Shown: positions 1-7,821, counted from the stretch's first letter. The stretch: 8,490 nt of DNA from Holophagaceae bacterium (GCA_025353305.1 JANXQX010000333.1:1-8490), one strand, 5' to 3'. Numbers and translations are program-made. Notes: generated by a model from the sequence alone, not told the origin.

Positions 1-507
1 TTGGGCCAGCACCGACAAGGGCCCGTACTGCTTTTCCGAAGGCTTTCCCATGAGTTTCTGGCCCACTTCGAGTTGGAACATCAGGACCATCCGTTCCCAT
101 GGGATGTCCTCCACCAGGAACCGCGTGAGGATGGCCGTGGCAGCGTTGTAAGGCAGGTTTCCCACCACAGCCCAAGGTCCCGGACCCGGCATGGGCATCT
201 CGGTCGCATCGCCCATGATCAGATGAAAATTTCCGGCGGCGGAGAATCGTTCCCGGAGCACCACACCGGCTTCATCATCAAGTTCCAGGGCGAATAGTGG
301 TCGGCCATCATCTAGCAGAGAACCCGTGATGGCGCCACCTCCGGGCCCAATCTCCAGCAGCGAATGTCCAGGGCATGCAAGTGTTTCCGCCACAATGGCC
401 CGGATAGCCCCTTTTGCCACGAGAAAATGCTGGCCGAATTCCTTTTTGGGACGGAAAGACTGTTTTGGGCTACCCAGAAAAACCCGATCCACGTTGTCAA
501 TCCTCAC
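1..507 (-). CDS. rsmA: 16S rRNA (adenine(1518)-N(6)/adenine(1519)-N(6))-dimethyltransferase RsmA, N-terminal part (3' end outside window)
   Basis: RsmA/KsgA uses S-adenosylmethionine to dimethylate two adjacent adenines in the 3'-terminal hairpin of 16S rRNA during late 30S assembly in the cytoplasm. Counting from a GTG at 507, 169 codons are visible of a protein usually about 260-280 residues long. Seen in order: the family entry motif FGQHFL (24-29), SAM-binding motif I EIGPGGGAIT (52-61), acidic motif II ALELDDE (73-79), GDA (99-101), the catalytic motif IV NLPYN (117-121), and a segment FQLEVGQKLMGKP...YGPLSVLAQ near the edge, typical of RsmA. The start is uncertain. The frame is open up to ATG 630, with a further ATG at 570. 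GTG 507 was chosen because it leaves about 23 residues before FGQ, as is usual, and has GAAGGGTGG upstream at 518-526. It lies behind the pilY1 terminator, so it is probably transcribed on its own. Family identity is secure; only the start is in doubt. Confidence 0.93.
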   Translation of the reverse strand, partial: MRIDNVDRVFLGSPKQSFRPKKEFGQHFLVAKGAIRAIVAETLACPGHSLLEIGPGGGAITGSLLDDGRPLFALELDDEAGVVLRERFSAAGNFHLIMGDATEMPMPGPGPWAVVGNLPYNAATAILTRFLVEDIPWERMVLMFQLEVGQKLMGKPSEKQYGPLSVLAQ

Positions 508-829
508 GATCGATGTACCACCCTTCAAGTGTCCGCCCGGTTCCATTAAAAGAGTCTGGATTTCAGTCATGGCTTTTTCGGCATCAGGCTCCCCCACCCG
601 CGTTCGGAGGTAGCACCCGAACCCTTTCATTCAAACTTAGCCCCATGCCCATGGCCGTCTTCCTGGCTCGTTCCAATACCTCTTTCCATCGGGCGTGCCC
701 GGTTCAAGACTTTCCTCATTCACCCAGGTTACGTGTGCACGGGCACTTTGAGAAGGATGCGAGAATTTCAGAGCCAAGAAAAAGGCACCGACAGATGCCG
801 GTGCCTTGAAAAAAGAGTATGGATCTTGG
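508..829. other. pilY1-rsmA intergenic region and possible rsmA leader
   Basis: This stretch of about 320 bases separates the pilY1 stop from the preferred rsmA start. It contains the pilY1 terminator (about 779-807). The rest is unassigned. The part from 508 to 630 is an open extension of the rsmA frame and could be coding if rsmA starts at ATG 570 or ATG 630; an in-frame stop at 637-639 sets the upper limit. No convincing -35/-10 pair with 16-18 bp spacing was found on the minus strand, although rsmA should need its own promoter if the terminator works. No tRNA, small RNA or riboswitch signature was recognised. Confidence 0.5.
779..807 (-). terminator. Rho-independent terminator of the minor pilin-pilY1 operon
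   Basis: A perfect 9-bp inverted repeat, AAGGCACCG (782-790) and CGGTGCCTT (799-807), encloses an 8-base loop. Read on the minus strand, the stem is followed directly by a T-tract (TTTTTCTT, 783 down to 776, sharing bases with the stem foot). It begins 22 bases after the pilY1 stop at 830-832. On the plus strand the stem is followed by GAAAAAAG, not T residues, so it should work only for minus-strand transcription. It closes the pilus operon and insulates rsmA. Confidence 0.88.
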
Positions 830-3800
830 TCAGTGAACTACGCGCCAGACCCGGGGTTTCGGGAATCGCCCGGACTGGTTACCAGTGATGGTCTGAATGG
901 AAACCACCGTGGCGACACCACCACCAGGAGGCGGAGCCCCACTCGTGGGTAGATTTCCGCCTTGGAGCGCAGAGATATTATTCTTGGCAGTAAAGTCCGA
1001 GGCGACACCGTACCAGGAAACGGTTACACCACTCGTGCAGACATTACTGACCGCTGAAACATCGGCGGTACTCACCACTGGCAGCACTACATTGCAGACC
1101 CGATTGGAAATGGTCTCGCCGAGCGCGCCCACGCAAGGATCGAAGGCTGTGGGTGTGAAGTAGGAGAAGAGCATCACGTAGGAGAGTACGATGGGCTGCG
1201 AGATGCCCTTGGTCACGAAGGTTGGATCGCTGGCGGCGGGAAAATTGATGAAGTAGCCGACATTGTCGGTCGGGTTCTGGGCTTTCAAGTAGTAGGAGGT
1301 ATTCGACGGCGTGATGATCGGAGCCCCTTCGGTGCTCTGGCCCGTCATATCCACCAACCTGGAATCGGTGATGCCAGCGGGATTCAGGCCCAATAGTTCG
1401 CTGTCCTGGCGGTCCCAGATGACCGTCAGACGATGCTGCGTTGGCTTGATGTTCACTCCCGTGTAGAACCTGTCCACGGGGTTGTATCGGTTGCCGCTTT
1501 CCAGCGCGATGCCAACCACGGCTGGGGTGACTTTGGGATCCTTATCCCGGGTAATTGGGAAATTCGCGGTGGTGAAGGGAGCCGGCAAAGTGCTCAGCAA
1601 TCCGTTGTTTTTGCTTAAAGAGTAGATTTTCCGTACGGCAAGACCGGCAGGTTTCGAAGTGCCGTCATCCGTCCAATGGTCCAAGGCGCTGGAGTCTAGC
1701 CTGAACTTTCCAAAATCCGGCGCGGAGGTGCTGGCTTGGAGCTGAGCACTGCCAAGGGCCCAAAGCCCCCCATACAGATCATTGAAATAGGCCCGTTGCA
1801 CCAGGCCGGAGTTGGGGAAGAATTCGAATGGAACAATGCCCGCGGCAACGGGGCCCATGCCTGTGCTGGTCAGATCCCAGAGCCCCAGGATATTGCCTGT
1901 CGTGACCTCAACTGCCCAAGCGGACCTGCCAAGCGGAGTTTGTTGGACGGCTGGCGGGGGGTAGACCGGGAAATTGTGTTCCACTTCAGGGGTGCTGTAG
2001 CCCCCTCCCAAAAAGACGACATCTCTGAGCTTGCGGCTACTCCCATAGACCACGCGGCCCACGGCGGGGATGGAAGAGGAGAAGCCCATCTTCCCCAGTA
2101 CGGCCGAAACTGTCGCTACAGTTTGGCCAGTCTCGATGCGACTCCCCTGGAAAAAGGCTGCTTCATCGGGCACCAAGGCCCAACCTTTGTTCGAGGAAGA
2201 GGCATTGGTCCCATTGGGTCCCAATTTAGGCGTGAAGGGGTCACGAATGTCCAAGGCATAGTAACTGCGTCCACCCTTGCGGAGGCCAAAGACCACCAGG
2301 GCCTGTTCCCCCGTATCCACGCTGAAGTTGAGGTTGTTGACCTTCCCATCCCCGCTTATGGTCCCAGCCGCAGGGAGGTCCAGGTGATAGATAAAGGGCG
2401 AGCCATCCACAGTGAACCGATGCGAATTGGTCTTGGTGTTGTAGTAATCGGGATTTTGAAGAAAGTCAGTGGGATAGTAGGCCCAGAGCTCGTCTACCCA
2501 TCCGGTGGTCACCTTTGGGGAACCGGGATCGAAAGGATTGCTCAGCTTGTTATGGGTGACCTCGCCAAAGGCATGCAGGAACCCGAGATTATCGCCCACG
2601 AACACGACCCGGAAACGGTAATCCGTAGGGAGGGGAATGGGCAGCTTGCCAAAGAGATAGGGGCTCGCGCTAGCTAAGCCACTGACGATGGTCAGATCGT
2701 TGAGATCGTATTCCGCCACGTTTGGCGTGCTATCCACAATATCGCCGAGCACCAGCGACAGATTCGGGATGGAGGTGCGAGGAGTGGTGATCGAGGAAGT
2801 ATCGGCACCCAGCAACCTCTGGATCAAAGTCTGCTTGGCCGCATCGGTTAGGAGAGCCGGAGCAAAAGAGGCCTTCATAACGCTGAACACCGGGTCGGCG
2901 TCCGAAAAACGGATCAGACCCGGATTCGGGGCCACAAGGGTGGCCGGTAACCGAGTCCAGATGACACGGCTGTACCATTTACGGTTGGCACCAGAGCCAT
3001 TGAAAATATTAGAGGCAGCCCACTGGGCATTGGTGGCCTTGGGATCGGTGATCTTCGCGAGGGTTGAATCCACAAGGTTTACGGACCCATCGGGATTCGT
3101 GGCGGTGGCGAACATCATGAGGTCCCCGGACCAGATGGGACCACCGGTGGAAGGTGGGTTGAAGGTCCCCAAATAGATTTGGTTGGACAGACCCAGCCCC
3201 ACGAACGGAACGGTGGGTGCGGCGGCCACGGTCACCTGGGATTTGGCGACGGCGGTTGAGAACGCCCGGTCCAGGCCCACTAGCAGTTCGGTGGGATCAG
3301 ATCCGTCGAAGAAGCTGACGGAGTTGGGGTCTACAGCAGATGTAAATGGATTTAAGGGATCCGTCAGCGTAAATGGAATGATCTTGGAGAAATCCCAGCT
3401 GAGGTCCGTGGGGGGGACCGGGTCGCCAGCAAGGTCTGTTCCAAGGTCCCCTTTGGCGTAACCTTTATCTGGATCGCCTAGGGCGGCGGTGGCCATGAGC
3501 CGGAACTTGGCAGAAGACTTATCCTGCCCCACCGGGATAGCGGGTGTCGCGTAGGGGTTGATGGGATGGGCTGGAGAGCCCAGCCAATTCACGCCCAGGC
3601 TCACACCCACGGTCATGGTTTCAATGGGGTGGGCGGGGGAAAAGTTGGCGAGGGTGGAGCCGGTCCCACGCTTTTTGATATAAAAGGGCGCGAACGCGCT
3701 GGCTGCCCCGGTGGAAGCTGGATAGGTGACGAGGCCTGGATCGACGCTGGCTGCAGCTCCCAGGCTGGTATTCCCCAAGTGCGCCGCCACCGCCGAAAGC

Positions 3801-5443
3801 GTCGGGCTGTTCCAGAAAGTGCTCCCTGAGTTGAGCCCGGTAAGGCTGCCCTTGATGATGGTATTGCCTGCCTTTGCGGTGGAGGTGTAGGGCGCTGACA
3901 AATTGATGTAAGGGAAATTCGATGCTAGGCCTTCACTTGGCATTGGACTTTCATTGGGTGCGCCATCTGTGAAAAGGATCATGAAATGCTTCATGCACTG
4001 AACAGGCCGATCATCCACACCGCCGCTGGGAATGTTGTTTACTTCCACCGCTGCCCAGGGATTCACGTTCTGCAGTTCGGAGTACATATCCGCGTGGGAT
4101 TGGGTCAGGGGTGTGGCGCCGCTGGGTACCAGGGCCGCAAGACGTCCCATACCCGTGGCCGTGTTGCCATTCAGCAGGTACCAGGTCTGGTTGCCACTGG
4201 TGTTGTTATCCGTGGGTACCGGAATCGCACCCGAGGTGCCTGTGGTCTGATCCAAGGTGCCACCGGTGGCAGCCAAGCTACGGAAGGCCCAGAATACCGT
4301 GTCCTGGTATTTCAAAAAGGTTCTGACTGTTGCCTCCTTGATGGCCTGGATCCGGTTGCGGTTGGGCAGGCCATTGCCGAAAGCTTGTCGAAAATCGGTG
4401 ATGTAGGTGAAGGCTCCCGCACCCTTGCCACCGGTCACTGAAAGAGGGTCAACTGCTTTAAGGGACTGGATCGCGTCAGGAATCCAGTAGGCGCCGCTGG
4501 CATCCTGGCCGTAGAACACCCATTCCAGGTAGCGGCTGCGGTAGAGCATCACGGTGCTCCCGGTGGTGTTGCCGATGGAGGCCACGGTGGCGGATCGCCG
4601 CTGGAGGGGGACATTGCCGGTCATAACATTTTTGTAATTGGTGTCAATGTCGTAGGAAATGCCGGTCTTTGGATCCTTCACGGTTTCCCTGGGAAGGGGA
4701 AAGGTGATGGGGTAGGTGGCGGTGCAGCGAACGTTGGATGGATCGGGGTATGCGGCCTTGGCAAGCGCGCCAGTCCAATTACAGAGAGGCAGGACCGCCC
4801 AGTTCAGGGGTAAATCCACATACCGGATTACACCACTAGGATTGCTGCACTTCACCCGGATATGGGAGGCGCAGCGTACCCAGTTCACAGCTTCCTTGGA
4901 GACCCCGCCTGAGTAGGGCCAGGTTCCCGAGTTGGAGGAATAGGGGATGAGGGGGTCGCCCACAGTGGCGCTCACATCGAGGAGAGTGACTGGGGTGCCA
5001 TCGGGTTTGATCAATGTGTTGTAGGCCACACCGCCAGTGGTTCCCGGCGCTCCGCCGATGGTGTAGGGGACGCCGCTGATGGTGACTGACGTGGCGCCAG
5101 GGCTGGACTGACCTAAGGCCACGTTGGTTACGGCGGTACCCCCAGCGTCAATGGTCACGTAAATATCGAGATACCTGCTCTGGATGGAATCTGCATCTTC
5201 ATCGGGCCACTCGTTGGGGTAGAGGGGGTGGAACATGAAGCGATTCATGGACCCCGAGAAGTCGTAGCAGGTGGCGATTTCTGGCTTGAGTGTCTTATTG
5301 GCGGTGCTCTGGAAAATGTCCAGGAAATCCGTCTCATTGGTCGCCTGCAGCATGGGGCTGAGCTGCGCCCAAGCTGGCAGCGCCAGGACACTGGCCAGAA
5401 GCAGAGCGGAAAAGGCGCGTCTCAAATTCTGGATGATCATCAT
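830..5443 (-). CDS. pilY1: PilY1-family type IV pilus tip adhesin / biogenesis factor
   Basis: This 1537-residue exported protein of the PilC/PilY1 family is larger than Pseudomonas PilY1 (about 1160). The family caps the pilus tip, promotes pilus extension, and acts in adhesion and surface sensing. A signal peptide covers about 1-26 (ALPAWA, then Q). A vWA half follows, with MIDAS elements DFSGSM (61-66), a Thr in GATPLTQS (442-449) and FTDG (491-494), and a closing strand TMTVGVSLG (609-617). Large insertions carry Cys191, 199, 221 and 240. A bridging segment has the family-type YLGTF...WSGDL. The C-terminal PilC beta-propeller begins near LVLGDIVDSTP (897-907), then VVFVGDNLGFLHAF (946-959), GGRSYYALDI and LGGGYSTP. 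The usual Asp-rich calcium loop before the YxxDLxGxLW motif is poorly conserved (about 1207-1216). ATG 5443 has GAGGTGA upstream at 5448-5454. It is the last gene of the operon, 38 bp after pilX. Confidence 0.95.
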   Translation of the reverse strand: MMIIQNLRRAFSALLLASVLALPAWAQLSPMLQATNETDFLDIFQSTANKTLKPEIATCYDFSGSMNRFMFHPLYPNEWPDEDADSIQSRYLDIYVTIDAGGTAVTNVALGQSSPGATSVTISGVPYTIGGAPGTTGGVAYNTLIKPDGTPVTLLDVSATVGDPLIPYSSNSGTWPYSGGVSKEAVNWVRCASHIRVKCSNPSGVIRYVDLPLNWAVLPLCNWTGALAKAAYPDPSNVRCTATYPITFPLPRETVKDPKTGISYDIDTNYKNVMTGNVPLQRRSATVASIGNTTGSTVMLYRSRYLEWVFYGQDASGAYWIPDAIQSLKAVDPLSVTGGKGAGAFTYITDFRQAFGNGLPNRNRIQAIKEATVRTFLKYQDTVFWAFRSLAATGGTLDQTTGTSGAIPVPTDNNTSGNQTWYLLNGNTATGMGRLAALVPSGATPLTQSHADMYSELQNVNPWAAVEVNNIPSGGVDDRPVQCMKHFMILFTDGAPNESPMPSEGLASNFPYINLSAPYTSTAKAGNTIIKGSLTGLNSGSTFWNSPTLSAVAAHLGNTSLGAAASVDPGLVTYPASTGAASAFAPFYIKKRGTGSTLANFSPAHPIETMTVGVSLGVNWLGSPAHPINPYATPAIPVGQDKSSAKFRLMATAALGDPDKGYAKGDLGTDLAGDPVPPTDLSWDFSKIIPFTLTDPLNPFTSAVDPNSVSFFDGSDPTELLVGLDRAFSTAVAKSQVTVAAAPTVPFVGLGLSNQIYLGTFNPPSTGGPIWSGDLMMFATATNPDGSVNLVDSTLAKITDPKATNAQWAASNIFNGSGANRKWYSRVIWTRLPATLVAPNPGLIRFSDADPVFSVMKASFAPALLTDAAKQTLIQRLLGADTSSITTPRTSIPNLSLVLGDIVDSTPNVAEYDLNDLTIVSGLASASPYLFGKLPIPLPTDYRFRVVFVGDNLGFLHAFGEVTHNKLSNPFDPGSPKVTTGWVDELWAYYPTDFLQNPDYYNTKTNSHRFTVDGSPFIYHLDLPAAGTISGDGKVNNLNFSVDTGEQALVVFGLRKGGRSYYALDIRDPFTPKLGPNGTNASSSNKGWALVPDEAAFFQGSRIETGQTVATVSAVLGKMGFSSSIPAVGRVVYGSSRKLRDVVFLGGGYSTPEVEHNFPVYPPPAVQQTPLGRSAWAVEVTTGNILGLWDLTSTGMGPVAAGIVPFEFFPNSGLVQRAYFNDLYGGLWALGSAQLQASTSAPDFGKFRLDSSALDHWTDDGTSKPAGLAVRKIYSLSKNNGLLSTLPAPFTTANFPITRDKDPKVTPAVVGIALESGNRYNPVDRFYTGVNIKPTQHRLTVIWDRQDSELLGLNPAGITDSRLVDMTGQSTEGAPIITPSNTSYYLKAQNPTDNVGYFINFPAASDPTFVTKGISQPIVLSYVMLFSYFTPTAFDPCVGALGETISNRVCNVVLPVVSTADVSAVSNVCTSGVTVSWYGVASDFTAKNNISALQGGNLPTSGAPPPGGGVATVVSIQTITGNQSGRFPKPRVWRVVH

Positions 5444-5481
5444 GTCATCACCTCATCACGGAGTATTGGCTAGCAGAAAGA

Positions 5482-6024
5482 TTAGTTGTTGCTGATGTTG
5501 GTGGTCGGTGTGGTGAGCCACATCTCCCGACTGTGCTGAAAAGGACCCACATTGGCATTGGACCTGACCGACCAGGCAAGCGGGTAGAAGGCTACGTTCT
5601 GCACACTGAATCCCGGCGGTTTCACCTTCCCCATCTGCGTAATCAGGAGGTCAAATCTATGGTTGGGGCCAGTGGGGTCCACGGTATTCATTTCGGCCCC
5701 CGTGGTGGGTACCGCGGTCGGGATCCCACCCTTGCTCGGATCATTGAGCTCTGCCAGCTTAGTTAAGAACAGGATCTGTCCGGCATCTACGGCTCCACCA
5801 CCAGCCGAGTTGGGAGGATACATCCAGAAAAGGCTCCATTCCAAGCCCGCGTCCGCGGTATTCATGACCTCGGCCCCCTGGCGGACCGTACCGGCCAACA
5901 TGATCTGGCGCAGACTGTTCCGGCTCATTCCCATGGCAGCAACGGTCAGCAAGACCAGGAGGGTGAAGGCCACCAAGATGGTGATGCCGCCAGATTCAGG
6001 ATCAGCAAGGGTGCGGGAGCGCAT
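5482..6024 (-). CDS. pilX: PilX-like type IV pilus minor pilin
   Basis: This 180-residue protein matches the N-terminal pattern of PilX (PilX_N): a short basic leader, then ESG followed by the hydrophobic helix GITILVAFTLLVLLTVAAMG (about 12-32). A polar stretch with RNSLRQIMLAG and the family-typical end of the helix, AEVMNTADAGLEW, come next. The globular part is short, lacks cysteines and ends in an Asn/Thr-rich tail. If it is processed after ESG, the mature protein has Leu at position 5 instead of the Glu of ordinary pilins, the arrangement seen in GspK-type tip subunits. The start at ATG 6024 is supported by GGAAGGA at 6031-6037, six bases upstream. It lies 26 bp after pilW and 38 bp before pilY1. 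In the known system PilX joins the priming complex that connects PilY1 to the pilus. The assignment rests on the N-terminus, size and position; the C-terminal part is not recognisable on its own. Confidence 0.85.
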   Translation of the reverse strand: MRSRTLADPESGGITILVAFTLLVLLTVAAMGMSRNSLRQIMLAGTVRQGAEVMNTADAGLEWSLFWMYPPNSAGGGAVDAGQILFLTKLAELNDPSKGGIPTAVPTTGAEMNTVDPTGPNHRFDLLITQMGKVKPPGFSVQNVAFYPLAWSVRSNANVGPFQHSREMWLTTPTTNISNN

Positions 6025-6050
6025 GGGAAATCCTTCCGTGAAAGGGCAAA

Positions 6051-7256
6051 TCAGTTGAGCGTCAGTCCGAAGTGGCGGGGTACCAAGACCAGCGTCTGGG
6101 TGGTATCCCTGAAGGCTCGGGCGTTGGCTTTTTTGGTGTTGAACTCAGTGCGGGCACTAGCGGTGCGGGTCGTCAGATCTATCCGCACCGCCACAGGGAG
6201 ATCGCGGAACCAGTTGGGATTCACTGTATCGTCCACACTGGTGAACCCTTTGCGACCCACCACTACAAGCTGGGTGGTCAACACATCCTCGAACCCGGCC
6301 TTCCAATCGGTACCGGTATATCCGAAGCCCGCCCATACCTTATCGGGGGTCTGCACGATGTCACTTGGGATCATGCTCAAATAGACTTTAAAGCCGGTGA
6401 CGTTCTCGGCAATCACGGACTCCAGTGAGTTATCAGGTGTGAATCCTGCCGAGTTGTAGGTTCCCTGTTGCCGAACCAGACAGGCAATTTTTTTGGCCGG
6501 ATTGGATGGATCAAATGGTTTCAGCTGGACGGTGTAGCGAACCTGCTGTGCTTGCTGAACGAAAATTACATTTGCGGTGGCAATATGAGAAAATTCGGAG
6601 GTGGGACTGGTATTGGTCGGAGCCCCGGAAAGACCCTGGGAATTGTCCTTGGTCTTGATGAGAATAGATCCAGGCGTGGTGGGTGTGACTGTATCAATCT
6701 CGTAGGCATGCAAGCTGTCTTTGAACATTACGATCATCCCAGACTTGACCTGGTCGGTCTGGGCGACATCCTTCAGTTTAATCGTGAAGCTTGGGGGGTT
6801 TACCGCACTGCCTAACGCCAGCATCTGGGCATTGCTGCTGACTGCGGTTTGATTAATGCCCTCGAAAGGCAGCGGCTGGTCCTGGTAGAGGGTGAGCTCG
6901 TCATAGGTGACCGTATTTTGCGCTACTGGGATGTCAGCATCGGTGATTCCCAAAGCGAGGGTATGGTTCGGGGTGACCTGGAAGGCAGGATTACTGGCGG
7001 AAATGGCGGGAGGCGCCATGATGTCCACAAGGTACATACCGGCGGTATTCAGATCGTCGTAAATCATTTCCCCAGCCATCAGGTTCCGCCGATGGCTGGA
7101 GAGGGTTTCACCGGAGGCATAGAATGTGCCCAAACTGGATTGGAATACCTTGGCCATTCCTGCCATGAGGATCGCGACAAAGAGTACAGCCACCATGAGC
7201 TCCACCAAGGAGAAGCCCTTCATGCCGCGCCGAGGAGGGGAGCACTCATAAGCCAT
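6051..7256 (-). CDS. pilW: PilW-like type IV pilus minor pilin
   Basis: This 401-residue prepilin has a class III leader ending RRGMKG, cleaved before FSLVELMVAVLFVAILMAGM (from residue 15), with Glu at mature position 5. The large globular domain of about 360 residues is typical of PilW/GspJ-type minor pilins. It includes the family-like segments DLNTAGMYL, where the helix gives way to the head, and ESVIAENVTGFKVYL towards the C-terminus. Only one Cys (KIACLV) is present in the mature protein, so no pilin-type disulfide loop is possible within one chain. ATG 7256 was chosen because AGGATGG lies about nine bases upstream. A GTG at 7283 would add nine residues rich in Trp and Ser that do not fit a leader peptide. 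The start overlaps the end of pilV by 11 bp, suggesting coupled translation. It probably links the PilV/FimU side of the tip complex to PilX and PilY1, by analogy with the Pseudomonas system. Confidence 0.9.
   Translation of the reverse strand: MAYECSPPRRGMKGFSLVELMVAVLFVAILMAGMAKVFQSSLGTFYASGETLSSHRRNLMAGEMIYDDLNTAGMYLVDIMAPPAISASNPAFQVTPNHTLALGITDADIPVAQNTVTYDELTLYQDQPLPFEGINQTAVSSNAQMLALGSAVNPPSFTIKLKDVAQTDQVKSGMIVMFKDSLHAYEIDTVTPTTPGSILIKTKDNSQGLSGAPTNTSPTSEFSHIATANVIFVQQAQQVRYTVQLKPFDPSNPAKKIACLVRQQGTYNSAGFTPDNSLESVIAENVTGFKVYLSMIPSDIVQTPDKVWAGFGYTGTDWKAGFEDVLTTQLVVVGRKGFTSVDDTVNPNWFRDLPVAVRIDLTTRTASARTEFNTKKANARAFRDTTQTLVLVPRHFGLTLN
7246..7256 (-). other. pilV/pilW coding overlap
   Basis: The last three codons and stop of pilV (TAT GGC TTA TGA) share bases with the ATG and first codons of pilW in another frame. 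A ribosome ending pilV would be placed within a few bases of the pilW start, which suggests translational coupling of the two tip-complex subunits. Confidence 0.7.
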
Positions 7257-7821
7257 AGACCACCATCCTGCTGATTGCCACACTTCGTGGGATTTTGATG
7301 TTGCCCGGTCCGATTTCCGTGAAGGTGACGGTCACGGTGTAGTTCCGATAAGCGCTGGTGGTCGCGGCCACCGGGTGGACGGTCGCAGGTCCACTGGTGC
7401 TCACCTTAAAGAAGGTGTTCTGATCCACCACATTCACGGCAGCGGCATTCGGGTAATGCCCATTGAAGGTGAGGTTTTCATTGACGAGCACGGGCTGGGC
7501 AGGATCCGCACCGAAATAATCCGGAGTGTAGACCGGGAGGACAGCCAGAGGATCGTTGATCCGGGTGAGTGTACGCTGGCGTGCCTGGGATTCAATGTTC
7601 TCCAGAATGTATCCGGCCGCGTTCACAGCACCGTAGTACCCCTTGGCGCGGGTACTGGTGGTGAGGGCGGCGGATTGGAGAGCTGTCAGCCCTAATAAGC
7701 CGATGGAGAGGATGAACGCGGCCATCAGCATCTCGATCATGCTGAATCCAGCTTGGTGGTTGACATCGCTCTGAGCTTGCCGGGACAAGCGCCGCGCACG
7801 ACCCTGGAAAAAAGGATTCAC
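7246..7821 (-). CDS. pilV: PilV-like type IV pilus minor pilin
   Basis: This 191-residue prepilin has a long basic leader (about 25 residues, ending NHQAG) before the mature N-terminus FSMIEMLMAAFILSIGLLGL, with Glu at mature position 5. The segment that follows, LTALQSAALTTSTRAKGYYG, continues into AAGYILENI and is the pattern seen in PilV/GspI-type minor pilins. The head is a small beta-rich domain without cysteines, ending in two alternating strands (YTVTVTFTEIG, VAISRMVVYGL). The preferred start is GTG 7821, because GGAGG at 7827-7831 precedes it by five bases and it overlaps the stop of the upstream gene as GTGA. GTG 7833 would add four residues but would make that Shine-Dalgarno sequence part of the coding region. 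It overlaps pilW at its 3' end. The role, from family knowledge, is as a subunit of the initiation and tip complex, assembled in the inner membrane after prepilin peptidase cleavage. Confidence 0.9.
   Translation of the reverse strand: MNPFFQGRARRLSRQAQSDVNHQAGFSMIEMLMAAFILSIGLLGLTALQSAALTTSTRAKGYYGAVNAAGYILENIESQARQRTLTRINDPLAVLPVYTPDYFGADPAQPVLVNENLTFNGHYPNAAAVNVVDQNTFFKVSTSGPATVHPVAATTSAYRNYTVTVTFTEIGPGNIKIPRSVAISRMVVYGL
7266..7269 (-). promoter_or_regulatory. Ribosome binding site deciding the pilW start
   Basis: AGGA (continuing ATGGTGG) lies nine bases before ATG 7256, inside the 3' end of pilV. It favours this ATG over the in-frame GTG at 7283, which has no purine-rich element at a suitable distance. 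Confidence 0.55.

Noticed and set aside
1..297. Open frame of 98 codons on the plus strand at the left edge
   Set aside because: It is antisense to rsmA motifs I to IV, which are clearly coding on the minus strand.
690..701. Small inverted repeat CGGG-CACG-CCCG
   Set aside because: A four-base stem with no T-tract is too weak to call a terminator or operator.
708..717. GAGGAAAGTC on the minus strand, resembling a conserved piece of RNase P RNA
   Set aside because: None of the other conserved RNase P RNA elements follow, and there is not enough noncoding space for an RNA of about 350 bases.
627..719. Minus-strand frame of 30 codons (starting MRKVLNRARP) whose stop overlaps ATG 630 as ATGA
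   Set aside because: The overlap is suggestive, but there is no good Shine-Dalgarno sequence, no recognisable family, and ATG 630 is not the preferred rsmA start.
1736..2677. Open frame of 313 codons on the plus strand inside pilY1
   Set aside because: It is fully antisense to the well-supported propeller part of pilY1, has no recognisable domain, and its composition reads as the mirror of Gly/Pro/Asp-rich codons.
3986..4441. Open frame of 151 codons on the plus strand inside pilY1
   Set aside because: It is antisense to the conserved vWA half, with no domain or ribosome binding site that stands out.
5362..5443. Possibility that the PilY1 N-terminus is a prepilin leader like its neighbours
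   Set aside because: It has a basic start, a hydrophobic core and an AWA-Q cleavage site, which is a type I signal peptide; there is no Gly-Phe/Tyr-x-x-x-Glu motif.
6849..7274. Open frame of 141 codons on the plus strand across the 5' half of pilW
   Set aside because: It is antisense to the pilW leader and helix, which are unmistakable, and has no recognisable protein features.
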